A DNA stretch of 64,000 nt from Bacteroidia bacterium (GTDB lineage Bacteria > Bacteroidota > Bacteroidia > Bacteroidales > Azobacteroidaceae), in contig BNYG01000010.1 in NCBI GenBank assembly GCA_026000155.1, positions 1-64,000 of the forward strand, in the 5' to 3' direction. The position numbers were made by a program, and so were the translations under genes. Shown here one piece after another: positions 18,606 through 28,827 of the stretch. Below the pieces are notes generated by a model. It did not search any database. It worked only from the letters and a program-made list of their open reading frames with translations, and was not told where the DNA came from. The stretch's first letter is position 1. Each line of letters starts with the position of its first letter.

Positions 18606-21600
18606 ATGGCTTTTAGAAAAGAAAATAAGGCAAAGACTTTTACCAAGATAACCATTGGTTTGGCTTCACCGGATGAAATTTTGGCACAATCCAGCGGAGA
18701 AGTCTTGAAACCGGAAACAATTAATTACCGGACTTATAAACCGGAACGCGACGGCTTGTTCTGCGAACGGATTTTCGGTCCTGTAAAAGATTACGAATGC
18801 CATTGCGGTAAATACAAACGCATCCGTTATAAAGGAATCGTTTGCGACCGTTGCGGTGTGGAAGTAACCGAAAAGAAAGTGCGCCGCGAACGGATGGGAC
18901 ACATCCATTTGGTGGTTCCGGTGGCTCATATCTGGTATTTCCGGTCATTGCCTAATAAAATAGGGTATTTATTGGGCATACCGACCAAGAAATTGGATTC
19001 GATTATCTATTACGAACGCTATGTGGTGATTCAACCGGGAATTGTGCCGGAAAGGGCAGTATATGATTTGCTTTCCGAAGAAGAATATTTGGATATCCTG
19101 GATAATCTTCCTGCCGGTAATCAACAATTGGATGATACCGACCCGAACAAATTCATTGCGAAAATGGGTGCCGAAGCTATCTATGATTTGTTGGTACGTT
19201 TGGATTTGGATGCGCTTTCGTATGAATTGCGTCACAAAGCCGGTATCGATGCTTCCCAACAACGGAAAAATGAGGCATTGAAACGTTTGCAAGTGATTGA
19301 ATCGTTCCGTATGTCGAAAGGAAAGAATCGTCCCGAATGGATGATTGTGAAAGTGGTTCCGGTGATTCCGCCCGAATTGCGTCCCTTGGTTCCTTTGGAC
19401 GGCGGCCGTTTTGCTACCTCCGATTTGAACGATTTGTATCGTCGGGTAATTATCCGCAACAACCGTCTGAAACGTTTGATAGATATTAAAGCGCCGGAAG
19501 TCATTTTACGAAATGAAAAACGGATGCTTCAGGAATCGGTGGATTCTTTGTTTGACAACTCGCGTAAATCAAGCGCGGTGAAAACAGATGCCAACCGTCC
19601 GTTGAAATCCTTGTCCGACAGTTTGAAAGGGAAACAAGGACGTTTCCGTCAGAACTTGTTGGGTAAACGTGTCGATTATTCGGCCCGTTCGGTAATCGTC
19701 GTTGGACCTGAATTAAAAATGCACGAATGCGGTATTCCGAAAGGAATGGCGGCAGAATTATATAAACCGTTTGTTATCCGGAAATTAATTGACCGAGGTA
19801 TCGTTAAAACGGTGAAATCGGCGAAAAAAATCGTGGACAGGAAAGAACCGGTCGTTTGGGATATTCTCGAATATGTAATGAAAGGGCATCCGGTATTGTT
19901 GAACCGCGCCCCGACTTTGCACCGCTTGGGTATTCAGGCTTTCCAGCCGAAATTGATTGAAGGAAAAGCCATTCAATTGCACCCGCTTTCCTGTACGGCT
20001 TTCAATGCCGACTTTGATGGCGACCAGATGGCTGTGCATCTTCCGTTAGGAAATGAAGCTATTTTGGAAGCGCAAATGTTGATGCTGGCTTCTCATAATA
20101 TCTTGAACCCTGCCAATGGCGCGCCTATCACGGTTCCTTCCCAGGACATGGTGTTGGGTTTGTTCTATATCACCAAATTGCGCAAAGGCGCTAAAGGGGA
20201 AGGTTTGAAATTTTACGGACCCGAAGAAGCGATTATTGCTTATAACGAAGGAAAAGTAGATATTCATGCCCCGATTAAAATTTATGTGGACGATATAAAA
20301 GAGGGACAACCGGTCAATCACATGATTGAAACTTCGGTCGGTCGTGTCATGGTGAATGAATTTGTACCGAAAGAAGTGGGTTACATCAACGAAGAATTGT
20401 CCAAAAAATCGTTGCGGGATATTATCGGTAAAGTAATTAAGATTTGTGGAGTGGCAAAAACCGCTCAATTTTTGGACGATATCAAGCATTTGGGTTACAC
20501 CATGGCTTTCAAAGGCGGTTTGTCTTTCAACCTGGATGATATTATCATTCCGAAGGAAAAAGAAAAACTCGTACAGGAAGGTTATGACGAAGTGGATCAG
20601 ATTGTGAATAACTACAATATGGGGGTTATCACAAATAATGAACGTTACAATCAGATTATTGATACATGGACGCACGTCAATTCCCGTTTGTCCGACATTT
20701 TGATGAAACAACTTCGCGAGGATGACCAGGGTTTCAACTCTGTTTTCATGATGCTGGAATCCGGCGCTCGTGGTAGTAAAGAACAGATTCGTCAGTTGTC
20801 CGGTATGCGTGGTTTGATGGCGAAACCTCAAAAGAGTGGGGCGGAAGGCGGTCAAATCATCGAAAACCCGATTCTTTCGAATTTCAAAGAAGGTTTGTCG
20901 GTATTGGAATACTTTATTTCTACTCACGGTGCCCGTAAAGGCTTGGCGGATACGGCTTTGAAAACAGCGGATGCAGGGTATCTGACTCGCCGTTTAGTGG
21001 ACGTTTCGCACGATGTGATTATCAATGAAGAAGACTGCGGAACCTTGCGTGGTTTGGTGGCAACCGAATTGAAGAACAACGAAGATGTGGTGGCTTCGCT
21101 ATACGAACGTATTTTGGGTCGTGTTTCCGTGCATGATATTCAACATCCGATAACCGGCGAATTGATTGTTGCATCGGGAGAAGAAATTACGGAAGATGTC
21201 GCTCAAAAAATTGAAGAATCGCCTATCGAAAGGGTGGAAATTCGTTCCGTATTGACTTGTGAATCGAAGAAAGGGGTTTGTGCCAAATGTTACGGACGTA
21301 ACCTGGCTACCAGCCGGATGGTTCAAAAAGGAGAAGCGGTGGGAGTGATTGCTGCCCAGTCCATCGGTGAACCGGGTACTCAGTTGACTTTGCGTACTTT
21401 CCACGTGGGGGGTATCGCTTCCAATATTGCCACCGAAAATAATATTATTTCCAAGTATGACGGTATTTTGGAAATCGACGAATTGCGTACGGTAGAAGCT
21501 GCTGACGAAACAGGAAAAACAAGCCAAATCGTTATCAGCCGTTTAGCGGAATTGCGTATTATCGATCCGAATACGAAAATTATATTGGCGACACATAATA

Positions 21601-22889
21601 TTCCTTACGCTGCCAAATTGTTCTTCAAGAGTGGAGATACGGTTAAAAAAGGAGATATCATTCTCGAATGGGACCCGTTCAATGCTGTAATTGTGTCGGA
21701 AGTAGCCGGTAAGTTGATGTTTGAAAATGTCATTGAAAACATTACTTATAAGAATGAATACGACGAACAAACCGGTTTGAAAGAAAAAATTATTATTGAA
21801 TCCCGCGATAAAACCAAAGTTCCGGCAGCACATATTGTGGACAAATTAGGCGCCGTTTTGAAAACCTATAATTTGCCTTTGGGAGCGCACGTCATCAAAG
21901 AAGAAGGCGATATAGTGAAAATGGGAGAAGTGTTGGTTAAAATTCCTCGCGCAGTGGGTAAGGCAGGTGATATCACCGGTGGTCTTCCCCGTGTAACCGA
22001 GTTGTTTGAAGCCCGGAATCCATCCAATCCTGCAGTCGTTTCCGAAATTGACGGAGAAATTTCTTTCGGTAAAATCAAACGCGGGAATCGTGAAGTGACG
22101 GTCACCTCTCGGACAGGGGAATACAAGACGTATCTGGTTTCTTTGTCCAAACAAATCTTGGTACAGGAAAACGACTACGTTCGTGCCGGTACGCCGCTTT
22201 CGGACGGAGCGATTACTCCTTCCGATATTTTGGCTATCAGCGGGCCGACAGCCGTTCAGGAATATATTGTCAATGAAGTACAGGACGTATATCGTTTGCA
22301 AGGGGTGAAAATCAATGATAAACACTTCGAGGTAATCGTTCGCCAAATGATGCGTAAAGTGGAAATCGTGGAACCGGGTGATACTCGCTTCCTGGAACAG
22401 CAATTGATAGATAAACACGATGTGATGGAAGAAAACGACCGTATCTGGAGTAAAAAAGTGGTGGTAGAATCAGGAGATTCTCCCAACTTGAAACCGGGAC
22501 AGATCGTGACGGCACGTAAATTGCGGGATGAAAATTCGGCCTTGAAACGAAGGGACTTGAAATTAGTGGAAGTGCGTGACGCTATTCCTGCAACGGCCAA
22601 CCAGATTCTGCAAGGAATCACCCGGGCTGCACTGCAAACGACGAGCTTCATGTCGGCTGCTTCTTTCCAGGAAACAACCAAGGTATTGAACGAGGCTGCC
22701 ATCAACGGTAAAATAGATAAACTGGAAGGCATGAAAGAAAATGTGATTTGCGGTCATTTGATTCCTGCCGGTACCGGTTTGAAAGAATACGATAAAATCA
22801 TTGTCGGAAGCAAGGAAGATTTTGAAAAAGCCCAAATTGCATCCGGTCGCTCCCGCTCTTTCGCAGCGATGATGATGGATGATGATTAA
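18606..22889 (+). CDS. rpoC: DNA-directed RNA polymerase subunit beta'
   Basis: This 1427-residue beta' subunit has an N-terminal zinc ribbon (CHCGKYK…CDRCGVE), the catalytic [12 protein letters not shown] that binds Mg, a bridge/trigger region ([19 protein letters not shown]), and a second zinc site ([16 protein letters not shown]). It is followed by an intrinsic terminator at 22915-22969. Confidence 0.98.
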   Translation: MAFRKENKAKTFTKITIGLASPDEILAQSSGEVLKPETINYRTYKPERDGLFCERIFGPVKDYECHCGKYKRIRYKGIVCDRCGVEVTEKKVRRERMGHIHLVVPVAHIWYFRSLPNKIGYLLGIPTKKLDSIIYYERYVVIQPGIVPERAVYDLLSEEEYLDILDNLPAGNQQLDDTDPNKFIAKMGAEAIYDLLVRLDLDALSYELRHKAGIDASQQRKNEALKRLQVIESFRMSKGKNRPEWMIVKVVPVIPPELRPLVPLDGGRFATSDLNDLYRRVIIRNNRLKRLIDIKAPEVILRNEKRMLQESVDSLFDNSRKSSAVKTDANRPLKSLSDSLKGKQGRFRQNLLGKRVDYSARSVIVVGPELKMHECGIPKGMAAELYKPFVIRKLIDRGIVKTVKSAKKIVDRKEPVVWDILEYVMKGHPVLLNRAPTLHRLGIQAFQPKLIEGKAIQLHPLSCTAFNADFDGDQMAVHLPLGNEAILEAQMLMLASHNILNPANGAPITVPSQDMVLGLFYITKLRKGAKGEGLKFYGPEEAIIAYNEGKVDIHAPIKIYVDDIKEGQPVNHMIETSVGRVMVNEFVPKEVGYINEELSKKSLRDIIGKVIKICGVAKTAQFLDDIKHLGYTMAFKGGLSFNLDDIIIPKEKEKLVQEGYDEVDQIVNNYNMGVITNNERYNQIIDTWTHVNSRLSDILMKQLREDDQGFNSVFMMLESGARGSKEQIRQLSGMRGLMAKPQKSGAEGGQIIENPILSNFKEGLSVLEYFISTHGARKGLADTALKTADAGYLTRRLVDVSHDVIINEEDCGTLRGLVATELKNNEDVVASLYERILGRVSVHDIQHPITGELIVASGEEITEDVAQKIEESPIERVEIRSVLTCESKKGVCAKCYGRNLATSRMVQKGEAVGVIAAQSIGEPGTQLTLRTFHVGGIASNIATENNIISKYDGILEIDELRTVEAADETGKTSQIVISRLAELRIIDPNTKIILATHNIPYAAKLFFKSGDTVKKGDIILEWDPFNAVIVSEVAGKLMFENVIENITYKNEYDEQTGLKEKIIIESRDKTKVPAAHIVDKLGAVLKTYNLPLGAHVIKEEGDIVKMGEVLVKIPRAVGKAGDITGGLPRVTELFEARNPSNPAVVSEIDGEISFGKIKRGNREVTVTSRTGEYKTYLVSLSKQILVQENDYVRAGTPLSDGAITPSDILAISGPTAVQEYIVNEVQDVYRLQGVKINDKHFEVIVRQMMRKVEIVEPGDTRFLEQQLIDKHDVMEENDRIWSKKVVVESGDSPNLKPGQIVTARKLRDENSALKRRDLKLVEVRDAIPATANQILQGITRAALQTTSFMSAASFQETTKVLNEAAINGKIDKLEGMKENVICGHLIPAGTGLKEYDKIIVGSKEDFEKAQIASGRSRSFAAMMMDDD

Positions 22890-22914
22890 ATTATCTTAAA
22901 TAATTACTAAAAGT

Positions 22915-22969
22915 TTAGGTATATTGAATGTGGAAATGTAACTTTGCACTCAATATACCTAATTTTTTT
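22915..22969 (+). terminator. rpoC terminator hairpin enclosing the maeB promoter box
   Basis: A perfect 13-bp stem (TTAGGTATATTGA at 22915-22927 with TCAATATACCTAA at 22950-22962) is followed by seven T residues. The 22-nt loop contains TAACTTTG. The structure can end the rpoBC transcript while carrying the start signal of the next gene. Confidence 0.8.
22939..22946 (+). promoter_or_regulatory. -7 box of maeB inside a terminator loop
   Basis: TAACTTTG matches TAnnTTTG and lies 40 bp before the maeB ATG. The -33 position holds only a weak TTTA/TTAG in the left stem arm. Confidence 0.45.
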
Positions 22970-22986
22970 ATAAAGGCAAAAGACTC

Positions 22987-25272
22987 ATGGCAAAAGGACT
23001 CAAAGAAAAAGCATTGCTTTATCATTCCACAGGCAAACCGGGGAAAATAGAGGTTGTCCCGACAAAACCTCACAGTACACAATACGATTTATCACTGGCT
23101 TATTCCCCGGGAGTAGCCGAGCCTTGTCTGGAAATAGAGAAAAATCCGGAAACGGCCTACGATTATACCGCCAAAGGAAATTTGGTGGCTGTTATCTCCA
23201 ATGGTACGGCCGTCTTGGGATTGGGTGATATCGGTGCCTTGGCAGGCAAACCGGTGATGGAAGGGAAAGGTTTGTTGTTCAAAATCTTTGCCGGTATTGA
23301 TGTTTTCGATATTGAAGTCAATGAAAAAGATGTCGATAAATTTGTGGAGGCGGTCAAAGCCATTGCTCCGACTTTCGGAGGAATTAACCTGGAAGATATT
23401 AAAGCGCCCGAATGCTTTGAAATCGAACGGCGGCTGAAAGAAGAATTGGATATCCCGGTGATGCATGACGACCAGCACGGTACGGCGATTATTTCATCGG
23501 CCGGATTGGTCAATGCTTTGGAATTGGCCGGAAAGAAAATCGAAGAAGTACAAATTGTAGTCAATGGAGCCGGTGCTTCGGCGAGTTCCTGTACCCGTTT
23601 ATATATGGCTTTGGGAGCCAAAAAAGAAAATATTGTCATGTGCGACAGCAAAGGAGTCATCTCCGTTCGCCGTCCCAAACTGACACCGGAAAAAGCCTTT
23701 TTTGCTACGACACGCGAGGTAAATACCTTGGCGGAAGCCATGGTAGGCGCCGATGTTTTCCTGGGATTATCAGTTGCCGATGTCTTGACTCCCGAAATGG
23801 TACAAAGCATGGCGCCGGAACCGATTGTTTTTGCCTTAGCCAACCCGAATCCGGAAATTGCATACGACAAGGCTACCGCTTCCCGCCCGGATCTTATTTT
23901 TGCTACCGGCCGTTCGGATTATCCGAATCAAGTGAATAATGTATTGGGATTTCCGTATATTTTTCGCGGAGCCTTGGATACAAGGGCCACTACTATCAAT
24001 GAAGAAATGAAACTGGCTGCCGTGAAGGCCATTGCCGGTTTGGCCAAAGAGCCGGTTCCGGATGTGGTCAATGCAGCTTACGGATTGTCGTTATTGACTT
24101 TCGGCCGTGAATATATCATTCCGAAACCGATGGATCCGCGCTTGTTGACTTGCGTTTCGATAGCCGTGGCCAAAGCGGCGATTGAATCGGGCGTGGCAAA
24201 GAAAGTGATTACCGATTGGGATGCGTACGAAGATCATTTGCGCGATTTGATGGGTTATGACAATAAACTGATCCGGGAATTCACCGATATGGCTGTTCAA
24301 AACCCCAAACGGGTGGTATTTGCCGAAGGCGGACATGAAAATATGTTGAAAGCGGCTGCCCAGGTGCGGGATGAAAAAATTGCCTATCCTATTTTATTGG
24401 GAAATGATGAACGTATCGAAAAATTGGCGGCTCAACATCACATTGATCTGGAAGGGATTGAAATTGTCAATTTGCGCCATGATAACGAAGCCGACCGGCG
24501 GGCAAGGTATGCCGAAATCCTGGCCAAAAAACGTGCTCGCGAAGGAGCTACCGTAGATGAAGCTTTGGATAAGATGTTTGAACGCAACTATTTTGGTATG
24601 ATGATGGTAGAAACCGGCGATGCCGATGCTTTTATTACTGGGGTTTATACAAAATATTCCAATACGATAAAAGTAGCCAAAGAGGTGATCGGAATCAAGG
24701 ACGGATACAATACATTTGGAACGATGCACATTCTGACGGCTCAGAAAGGTGTCTATTTTCTGGCCGATACTTTGATTAACCGCCATCCATCGACTGAAAA
24801 TATCATTGATGTAGCTAAATTAGCTGCCGATGCCGTGAAGTTTTTTGCTCACGAACCGGTCATGGCTGCCATTTCTTACTCCAATTTTGGTTCGGATACA
24901 GATGGAAGTCCGGCAAGCATGCACAAAGTGGTACAGGTGATGCAGGAATCCTGTCCCGATTTGGCGATTGACGGTGAAATGCAAGTCAGTTTTGCCTTGA
25001 ACAAAGTGTTGCGCGATCGCAAATACCCGTTCAGCCGTTTGTTCGGAAAAGATGTCAATACATTGATATTCCCCAATTTAAGTTCTGCGAATATTGCTCA
25101 AAAACTCTTACAGGAAATGGAAGTAGGGGAAATGATCGGCCCTATCCAAATGGGATTGAAAAAGCCGATTCATTTCACCGATATTGAAAGCTCGGTACGC
25201 GATATTGTCAATATTACTACCGTAGCCGTGATTGATGCGATTGTGGCGGAAAAACTGCACGAAAAAGAATAA
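22987..25272 (+). CDS. maeB: NADP-dependent malic enzyme with phosphotransacetylase-like domain
   Basis: This 761-residue two-domain enzyme oxidatively decarboxylates malate to pyruvate, yielding NADPH. The N-terminal malic enzyme domain (about 1-430) includes SLAYSPGVAEPC, GLGDIGALAGKPVMEGK, MHDDQHGTAIISSAG and the dinucleotide fold VVNGAGASASSC. The C-terminal PTA-like domain (about 440-761) has RVVFAEGGHENMLKAA and NFGSDTDGSPASMHK. In MaeB proteins this domain is thought to be regulatory (acetyl-CoA sensing) rather than catalytic. It is monocistronic and converges on ilvE with a 1-bp gap. Confidence 0.95.
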   Translation: MAKGLKEKALLYHSTGKPGKIEVVPTKPHSTQYDLSLAYSPGVAEPCLEIEKNPETAYDYTAKGNLVAVISNGTAVLGLGDIGALAGKPVMEGKGLLFKIFAGIDVFDIEVNEKDVDKFVEAVKAIAPTFGGINLEDIKAPECFEIERRLKEELDIPVMHDDQHGTAIISSAGLVNALELAGKKIEEVQIVVNGAGASASSCTRLYMALGAKKENIVMCDSKGVISVRRPKLTPEKAFFATTREVNTLAEAMVGADVFLGLSVADVLTPEMVQSMAPEPIVFALANPNPEIAYDKATASRPDLIFATGRSDYPNQVNNVLGFPYIFRGALDTRATTINEEMKLAAVKAIAGLAKEPVPDVVNAAYGLSLLTFGREYIIPKPMDPRLLTCVSIAVAKAAIESGVAKKVITDWDAYEDHLRDLMGYDNKLIREFTDMAVQNPKRVVFAEGGHENMLKAAAQVRDEKIAYPILLGNDERIEKLAAQHHIDLEGIEIVNLRHDNEADRRARYAEILAKKRAREGATVDEALDKMFERNYFGMMMVETGDADAFITGVYTKYSNTIKVAKEVIGIKDGYNTFGTMHILTAQKGVYFLADTLINRHPSTENIIDVAKLAADAVKFFAHEPVMAAISYSNFGSDTDGSPASMHKVVQVMQESCPDLAIDGEMQVSFALNKVLRDRKYPFSRLFGKDVNTLIFPNLSSANIAQKLLQEMEVGEMIGPIQMGLKKPIHFTDIESSVRDIVNITTVAVIDAIVAEKLHEKE

Positions 25273-25273
25273 C

Positions 25274-26290
25274 TTATAATACAGTCACCCAGCCGTATTT
25301 ATCCGGTTCGTCGCCGTATTGAATGGCCCGGAGCTTGTAATACAGCTTTTCGCAGGTGGGACCGGGTTTCCCATCTGTGGAAAAGATATAGGAATGATTG
25401 GTATCCACATCATCTACCCGTTGGATGGGGCTGATCACGGCTGCTGTGCCGCACATGCCTGCTTCTTCAAATGTAGCTAATTCTTCCAATGGAATCTGCC
25501 GGCGTTCGACGTTCATTCCAATTTCTTCTGCCAATTGTATCAGGCTCTTATTCGTAATCGAAGGTAAAATGGAAGAGGATGCCGGGGTAATGTAGGTGTT
25601 GTTTTTTATTCCAAAAAAATTGGCGGGACCACATTCATCCAAATATTTCTTTTCTTTGGCATCCAAATACAAAACGGCAGAATAACCGTTTGCATGAGCA
25701 ATTTCACCGGCTACCAAACTGGCTGCGTAGTTGCCGCCCACTTTATAAGTTCCGGTTCCATGAGGAGCGGCGCGGTCGTATTCCCTGTAAATGCCGACCG
25801 GAGTCGTTTTGAATCCTTCCTTAAAGTAGGGGCCGACGGGAGTTACGAATACAACGAAAAGATATTCATTTGCCGGTTTTACGCCTACTTGTGCCGATGT
25901 TCCAATCAGTAAGGGGCGAATGTATAACGAAGCTCCGCTTTCGTAAGGAGGAATGAAGCGTTCGTTTCTTTTTACGGCTTCGACTACTGCTTTTTCGAAC
26001 AATTCCACCGGAAATTCCGCCATCATGATTCCGCGGGAAGAAGATTGCATCCGCAAGGCATTTTCACACATCCGGAAAATACGGATTTTACCGTCTTTCC
26101 CTCTAAAGGCTTTTAAACCTTCAAACGCTTCCTGTCCGTAATGCAGGCAAGTACTGGCGATATGGAGATTGATGTGTTCCGAATCCGACACTTCCAAATC
26201 ACTCCATTTTCCGCTGCCATAATAAGATCTGACATTATAATCGGTTTTCATATAACCGAAAGTCAGGTCCGACCAATTGATGTTTTCCAT
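25274..26290 (-). CDS. ilvE: Branched-chain-amino-acid aminotransferase
   Basis: This 338-residue fold-type IV PLP enzyme performs the last step of Val, Leu and Ile synthesis. The PLP lysine lies in GTGTYKVGGNYAAS (about residue 196). CLHYGQEAFEGLKAFRGKDGKIRIFR near the N-terminus and the conserved C-terminal EEAGMCGTAAVISP are typical of the larger BCAT group. Transcribed alone, with a -7 box 20 bp upstream. Confidence 0.95.
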   Translation of the reverse strand: MENINWSDLTFGYMKTDYNVRSYYGSGKWSDLEVSDSEHINLHIASTCLHYGQEAFEGLKAFRGKDGKIRIFRMCENALRMQSSSRGIMMAEFPVELFEKAVVEAVKRNERFIPPYESGASLYIRPLLIGTSAQVGVKPANEYLFVVFVTPVGPYFKEGFKTTPVGIYREYDRAAPHGTGTYKVGGNYAASLVAGEIAHANGYSAVLYLDAKEKKYLDECGPANFFGIKNNTYITPASSSILPSITNKSLIQLAEEIGMNVERRQIPLEELATFEEAGMCGTAAVISPIQRVDDVDTNHSYIFSTDGKPGPTCEKLYYKLRAIQYGDEPDKYGWVTVL

Positions 26291-26310
26291 AATTTTATAA
26301 ATTTGAAAGA

Positions 26311-26318
26311 CAAAGATA
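26311..26318 (-). promoter_or_regulatory. -7 box of ilvE
   Basis: TATCTTTG on the minus strand, 20 bp before the ATG. No good -33 TTTG is visible. Confidence 0.45.
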
Positions 26319-26426
26319 CTGATTTCTTGTTAACTATTTTCACTGCATGAAAAAAAGATTTAGCCACGAATTTTAACTTGGCGTTTTGCCATGAAAAATA
26401 ATTATCCAAGAATAGAGAAAATTTTG

Positions 26427-26434
26427 TACTTTTG
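26427..26434 (+). promoter_or_regulatory. -7 box of the his operon (hisB start)
   Basis: TACTTTTG lies 23 bp before the hisB ATG. The -33 region is poor. The gap between ilvE and hisB also holds the phrase AAAAAAAGATTTAGCC (near 26350), which recurs in the inverted-repeat element at 36608-37088. Confidence 0.5.
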
Positions 26435-26457
26435 TAGCGTTTTTAAGCAAATAAAGA

Positions 26458-27585
26458 ATGAGTAAAAAAGCGCTTTTTATAGATCGGGACGGTACGATCA
26501 TCCTGGAACCGCCGGTGGATTTACAGGTGGACAGTCTGGAAAAATTAACCTTTGTGCCCGGCGCCATCACCGCGCTCGCATCCATTGCGAAACTGGATTT
26601 TGAATTGGTGTTAGCAACCAATCAGGACGGACTGGGAACCGACAGCTTTCCCGAAGCCGATTTTCATCCGGCACACAACAAATTTTTACAAACGCTTGCC
26701 GGCGAAGGAGTGGTCTTTGACGATCAATTGATCGACCGGACTTTTGAACACGAAAATGCTCCTACACGCAAACCACGCACAGGATTATTCGGGAAATACC
26801 TCAACGGCGATTACGATTTGGCACATTCATTTGTCATTGGCGACCGGATCACGGATATACAATTAGCTAAAAATTTGGGAGCCAAAGGCATTCTATTACA
26901 GCCAAAAGAAAAAGGTTTGGCAATGTTGGAACAAGCCGGATTACAAAACAGTTGCGCTTTGATTACCGGTAATTGGCAGGAAATAGCCGGATTTTTACGT
27001 GCCGAAGACCGTACGGCAACGATTACCCGCAATACGTCCGAAACCCGAATTGCAGTTACCCTCGATTTGGACGGACACGGAACATCCGAAATTACCACCG
27101 GATTGGGTTTTTTCGATCACATGCTTTGGCAGATTGTCCATCATGCAGGTATCAGCCTGTCAGTGAATGTGCAAGGAGATTTATACGTGGACGAACATCA
27201 TACGATAGAAGATACCGGCATTGCCTTGGGCGAGGCAATATTACAAGCATTGGGTTCCAAACGAGGTATTGAACGTTACGGCTACGTGTTGCCGATGGAC
27301 GAATGTGAAGCGCTGGTGTTGCTTGATTTTGGCGGGCGTACTGATTTTCAATGGGATGTTCCATTCAATCGCGAAAAAATCGGGGATGTCCCGACAGAAA
27401 TGTTCAGTCACTTTTTTAAGAGTTTTGCCCAAGCTGCCCGTTGCAACCTGCACATTGTGGCCAAAGGGGAAAACGAACACCATAAAATTGAAGGCGTTTT
27501 CAAAGCATTTGCCCGTGCACTGCGCATGGCTGTTCGCCGGGATGCCTTTTCGTACGAATTGCCCAGCAGTAAAGGAATATTATGA
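26458..27585 (+). CDS. hisB: Bifunctional histidinol-phosphatase / imidazoleglycerol-phosphate dehydratase
   Basis: This 375-residue fusion catalyses two non-consecutive steps of histidine synthesis. The N-terminal HAD phosphatase (about 1-165) has the catalytic FIDRDGTI with Asp9 and Asp11, TNQDG and the [15 protein letters not shown] motif. The C-terminal dehydratase (about 180-375) has [26 protein letters not shown] and the second metal triad [15 protein letters not shown]. The zinc-loop cysteines of E. coli HisB-N are absent ([13 protein letters not shown] instead). It overlaps hisH by 4 bp. Confidence 0.95.
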   Translation: MSKKALFIDRDGTIILEPPVDLQVDSLEKLTFVPGAITALASIAKLDFELVLATNQDGLGTDSFPEADFHPAHNKFLQTLAGEGVVFDDQLIDRTFEHENAPTRKPRTGLFGKYLNGDYDLAHSFVIGDRITDIQLAKNLGAKGILLQPKEKGLAMLEQAGLQNSCALITGNWQEIAGFLRAEDRTATITRNTSETRIAVTLDLDGHGTSEITTGLGFFDHMLWQIVHHAGISLSVNVQGDLYVDEHHTIEDTGIALGEAILQALGSKRGIERYGYVLPMDECEALVLLDFGGRTDFQWDVPFNREKIGDVPTEMFSHFFKSFAQAARCNLHIVAKGENEHHKIEGVFKAFARALRMAVRRDAFSYELPSSKGIL

Positions 27586-28184
27586 TAGCAGTTATTGATT
27601 ATAAATGTGGAAATCTGCGTTCGGTAGGCAATGCCCTGCACCGGATCGGCGCGGAATATCAAATCACAAGCGATCCGGCAGTGATACGGTCGGCTTCGCA
27701 CGTGATACTTCCCGGTGTAGGAGAAGCTTCTTCCACCATGCGAGCTTTGCAAAAAGACGGATTAGATCAAGTTGTGCTGTCGCTCACGCAGCCCGTTTTG
27801 GGTATTTGCATCGGGATGCAATTGATGTGCCGGTACAGCGAAGAAGGCGATGTAAACTGTTTGGGCATTTTTGATACGGATGTCCGTAAATTGCCCGGAT
27901 CGGATACGTTGAAAATACCGCATATCGGTTGGAATACCGTGCAACCGTTACCCGTAGAGACAAGGCATGCCTTGTCTCTACAGACCGGATTACCCGATGA
28001 AACCTATTTTTATTACGTTCATTCATTTGCACCTGCCATTTGTGAACAAACAACAGCCATTACCGGTTACGGCGTACCATTCAGCGCCATATTGCAAAAC
28101 GGCAACTTTTTCGGCACCCAGTTTCATCCGGAAAAAAGCGGAGAGGCAGGAGAAATTATGCTTAAAAATTTCATGAAGTTATGA
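27582..28184 (+). CDS. hisH: Imidazole glycerol phosphate synthase, glutaminase subunit
   Basis: This 200-residue class I glutamine amidotransferase feeds ammonia to HisF. The nucleophile is Cys77 in [10 protein letters not shown]; the His-Glu pair is in [10 protein letters not shown]. Between [10 protein letters not shown] and [12 protein letters not shown] the protein carries an extra run, VETRHALSL (residues 125-133), encoded by a 28-bp palindrome. Family members usually have only a short linker there, and the frame is kept, so the protein is probably still functional. Its natural partner hisF lies downstream of a two-gene insert. Confidence 0.94.
   Translation: MIAVIDYKCGNLRSVGNALHRIGAEYQITSDPAVIRSASHVILPGVGEASSTMRALQKDGLDQVVLSLTQPVLGICIGMQLMCRYSEEGDVNCLGIFDTDVRKLPGSDTLKIPHIGWNTVQPLPVETRHALSLQTGLPDETYFYYVHSFAPAICEQTTAITGYGVPFSAILQNGNFFGTQFHPEKSGEAGEIMLKNFMKL
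27954..27981. repeat. 28-bp palindrome, copy 2, inside hisH coding sequence
   Basis: GTAGAGACAAGGCA followed by its exact reverse complement forms a perfect 28-bp palindrome. It is translated as [10 protein letters not shown] one-mismatch copy lies in the non-coding nusG-rplK gap (12347-12374), so this is a dispersed repeat that has entered a gene. Confidence 0.85.
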
Positions 28185-28233
28185 TACCTAATCTCCCAAA
28201 ATTAGAAAGTGTGAAAATTTAGATTAATCAAGA

Positions 28234-28827
28234 ATGAGTAATCAGAAAAAGACAAAAGTGAAAATTATGGTTGGCTCTACTGTTTACGGATTTGAAGACC
28301 AAATCTCGCAAATAGTTGCACAACTTAACACTTTGGGTTACGAAGTTCTTAATTCACATTATGGTAGCATTAAAGCAAATCCGCATCTATCAAATATTGA
28401 CAATTGTTTGAATGCAGTAGCTGAATGTGATTTGTTTTTGGGTATTATTCGTCCCTATTGTGGTACAGGAAATATTGGAGACAAGAACATAACTTTCGAA
28501 GAAATAAAGGAAGCTATTCGTTTAAAGAAACCATATTGGTTTTTGGTGCATAGAGATGTGGTATTTGCTCGGAGCCTTTTCAAAAAGATAGAACTTAAAA
28601 GTGGTGATGAAATAGTTATAAAAGACAACAAATTGTTTGATAAACGTTGTATTGAGATATACGAATATGTGATTCAAAATCATATTCCTGTAACACTTCG
28701 TAATGGAAATTGGGCTCAGGAATTTTACCGTTTAGACGAGATGATGGTGTATATCAATGCCCAATTTATTGATAGAAATTTTATTGATGAAGTAATAAAA
28801 CAAACAAATAGCAACGATGGAAAATAA
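28234..28827 (+). CDS. DUF4062 domain protein
   Basis: This is a 197-residue protein. The N-terminal DUF4062 domain (about 9-100) includes KIMVGSTVYGFEDQISQIV, DNCLNAVAECDLFLGIIRP and NITFEEIKEAI, a Rossmann-like fold related to nucleoside-processing or TIR-like domains. DUF4062 proteins are common in defence-type contexts; no activity is established for this form. It overlaps the next gene by 11 bp, so the two form one unit. Both genes are clearly more AT-rich than the his genes around them, suggesting transfer. Confidence 0.8.
   Translation: MSNQKKTKVKIMVGSTVYGFEDQISQIVAQLNTLGYEVLNSHYGSIKANPHLSNIDNCLNAVAECDLFLGIIRPYCGTGNIGDKNITFEEIKEAIRLKKPYWFLVHRDVVFARSLFKKIELKSGDEIVIKDNKLFDKRCIEIYEYVIQNHIPVTLRNGNWAQEFYRLDEMMVYINAQFIDRNFIDEVIKQTNSNDGK

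Noticed and set aside
14702..22835. Many minus-strand open frames across rpoB and rpoC (up to 293 codons)
   Set aside because: They mirror the codon bias of the sense genes, lack recognisable protein character and have no promoters; treated as shadows.
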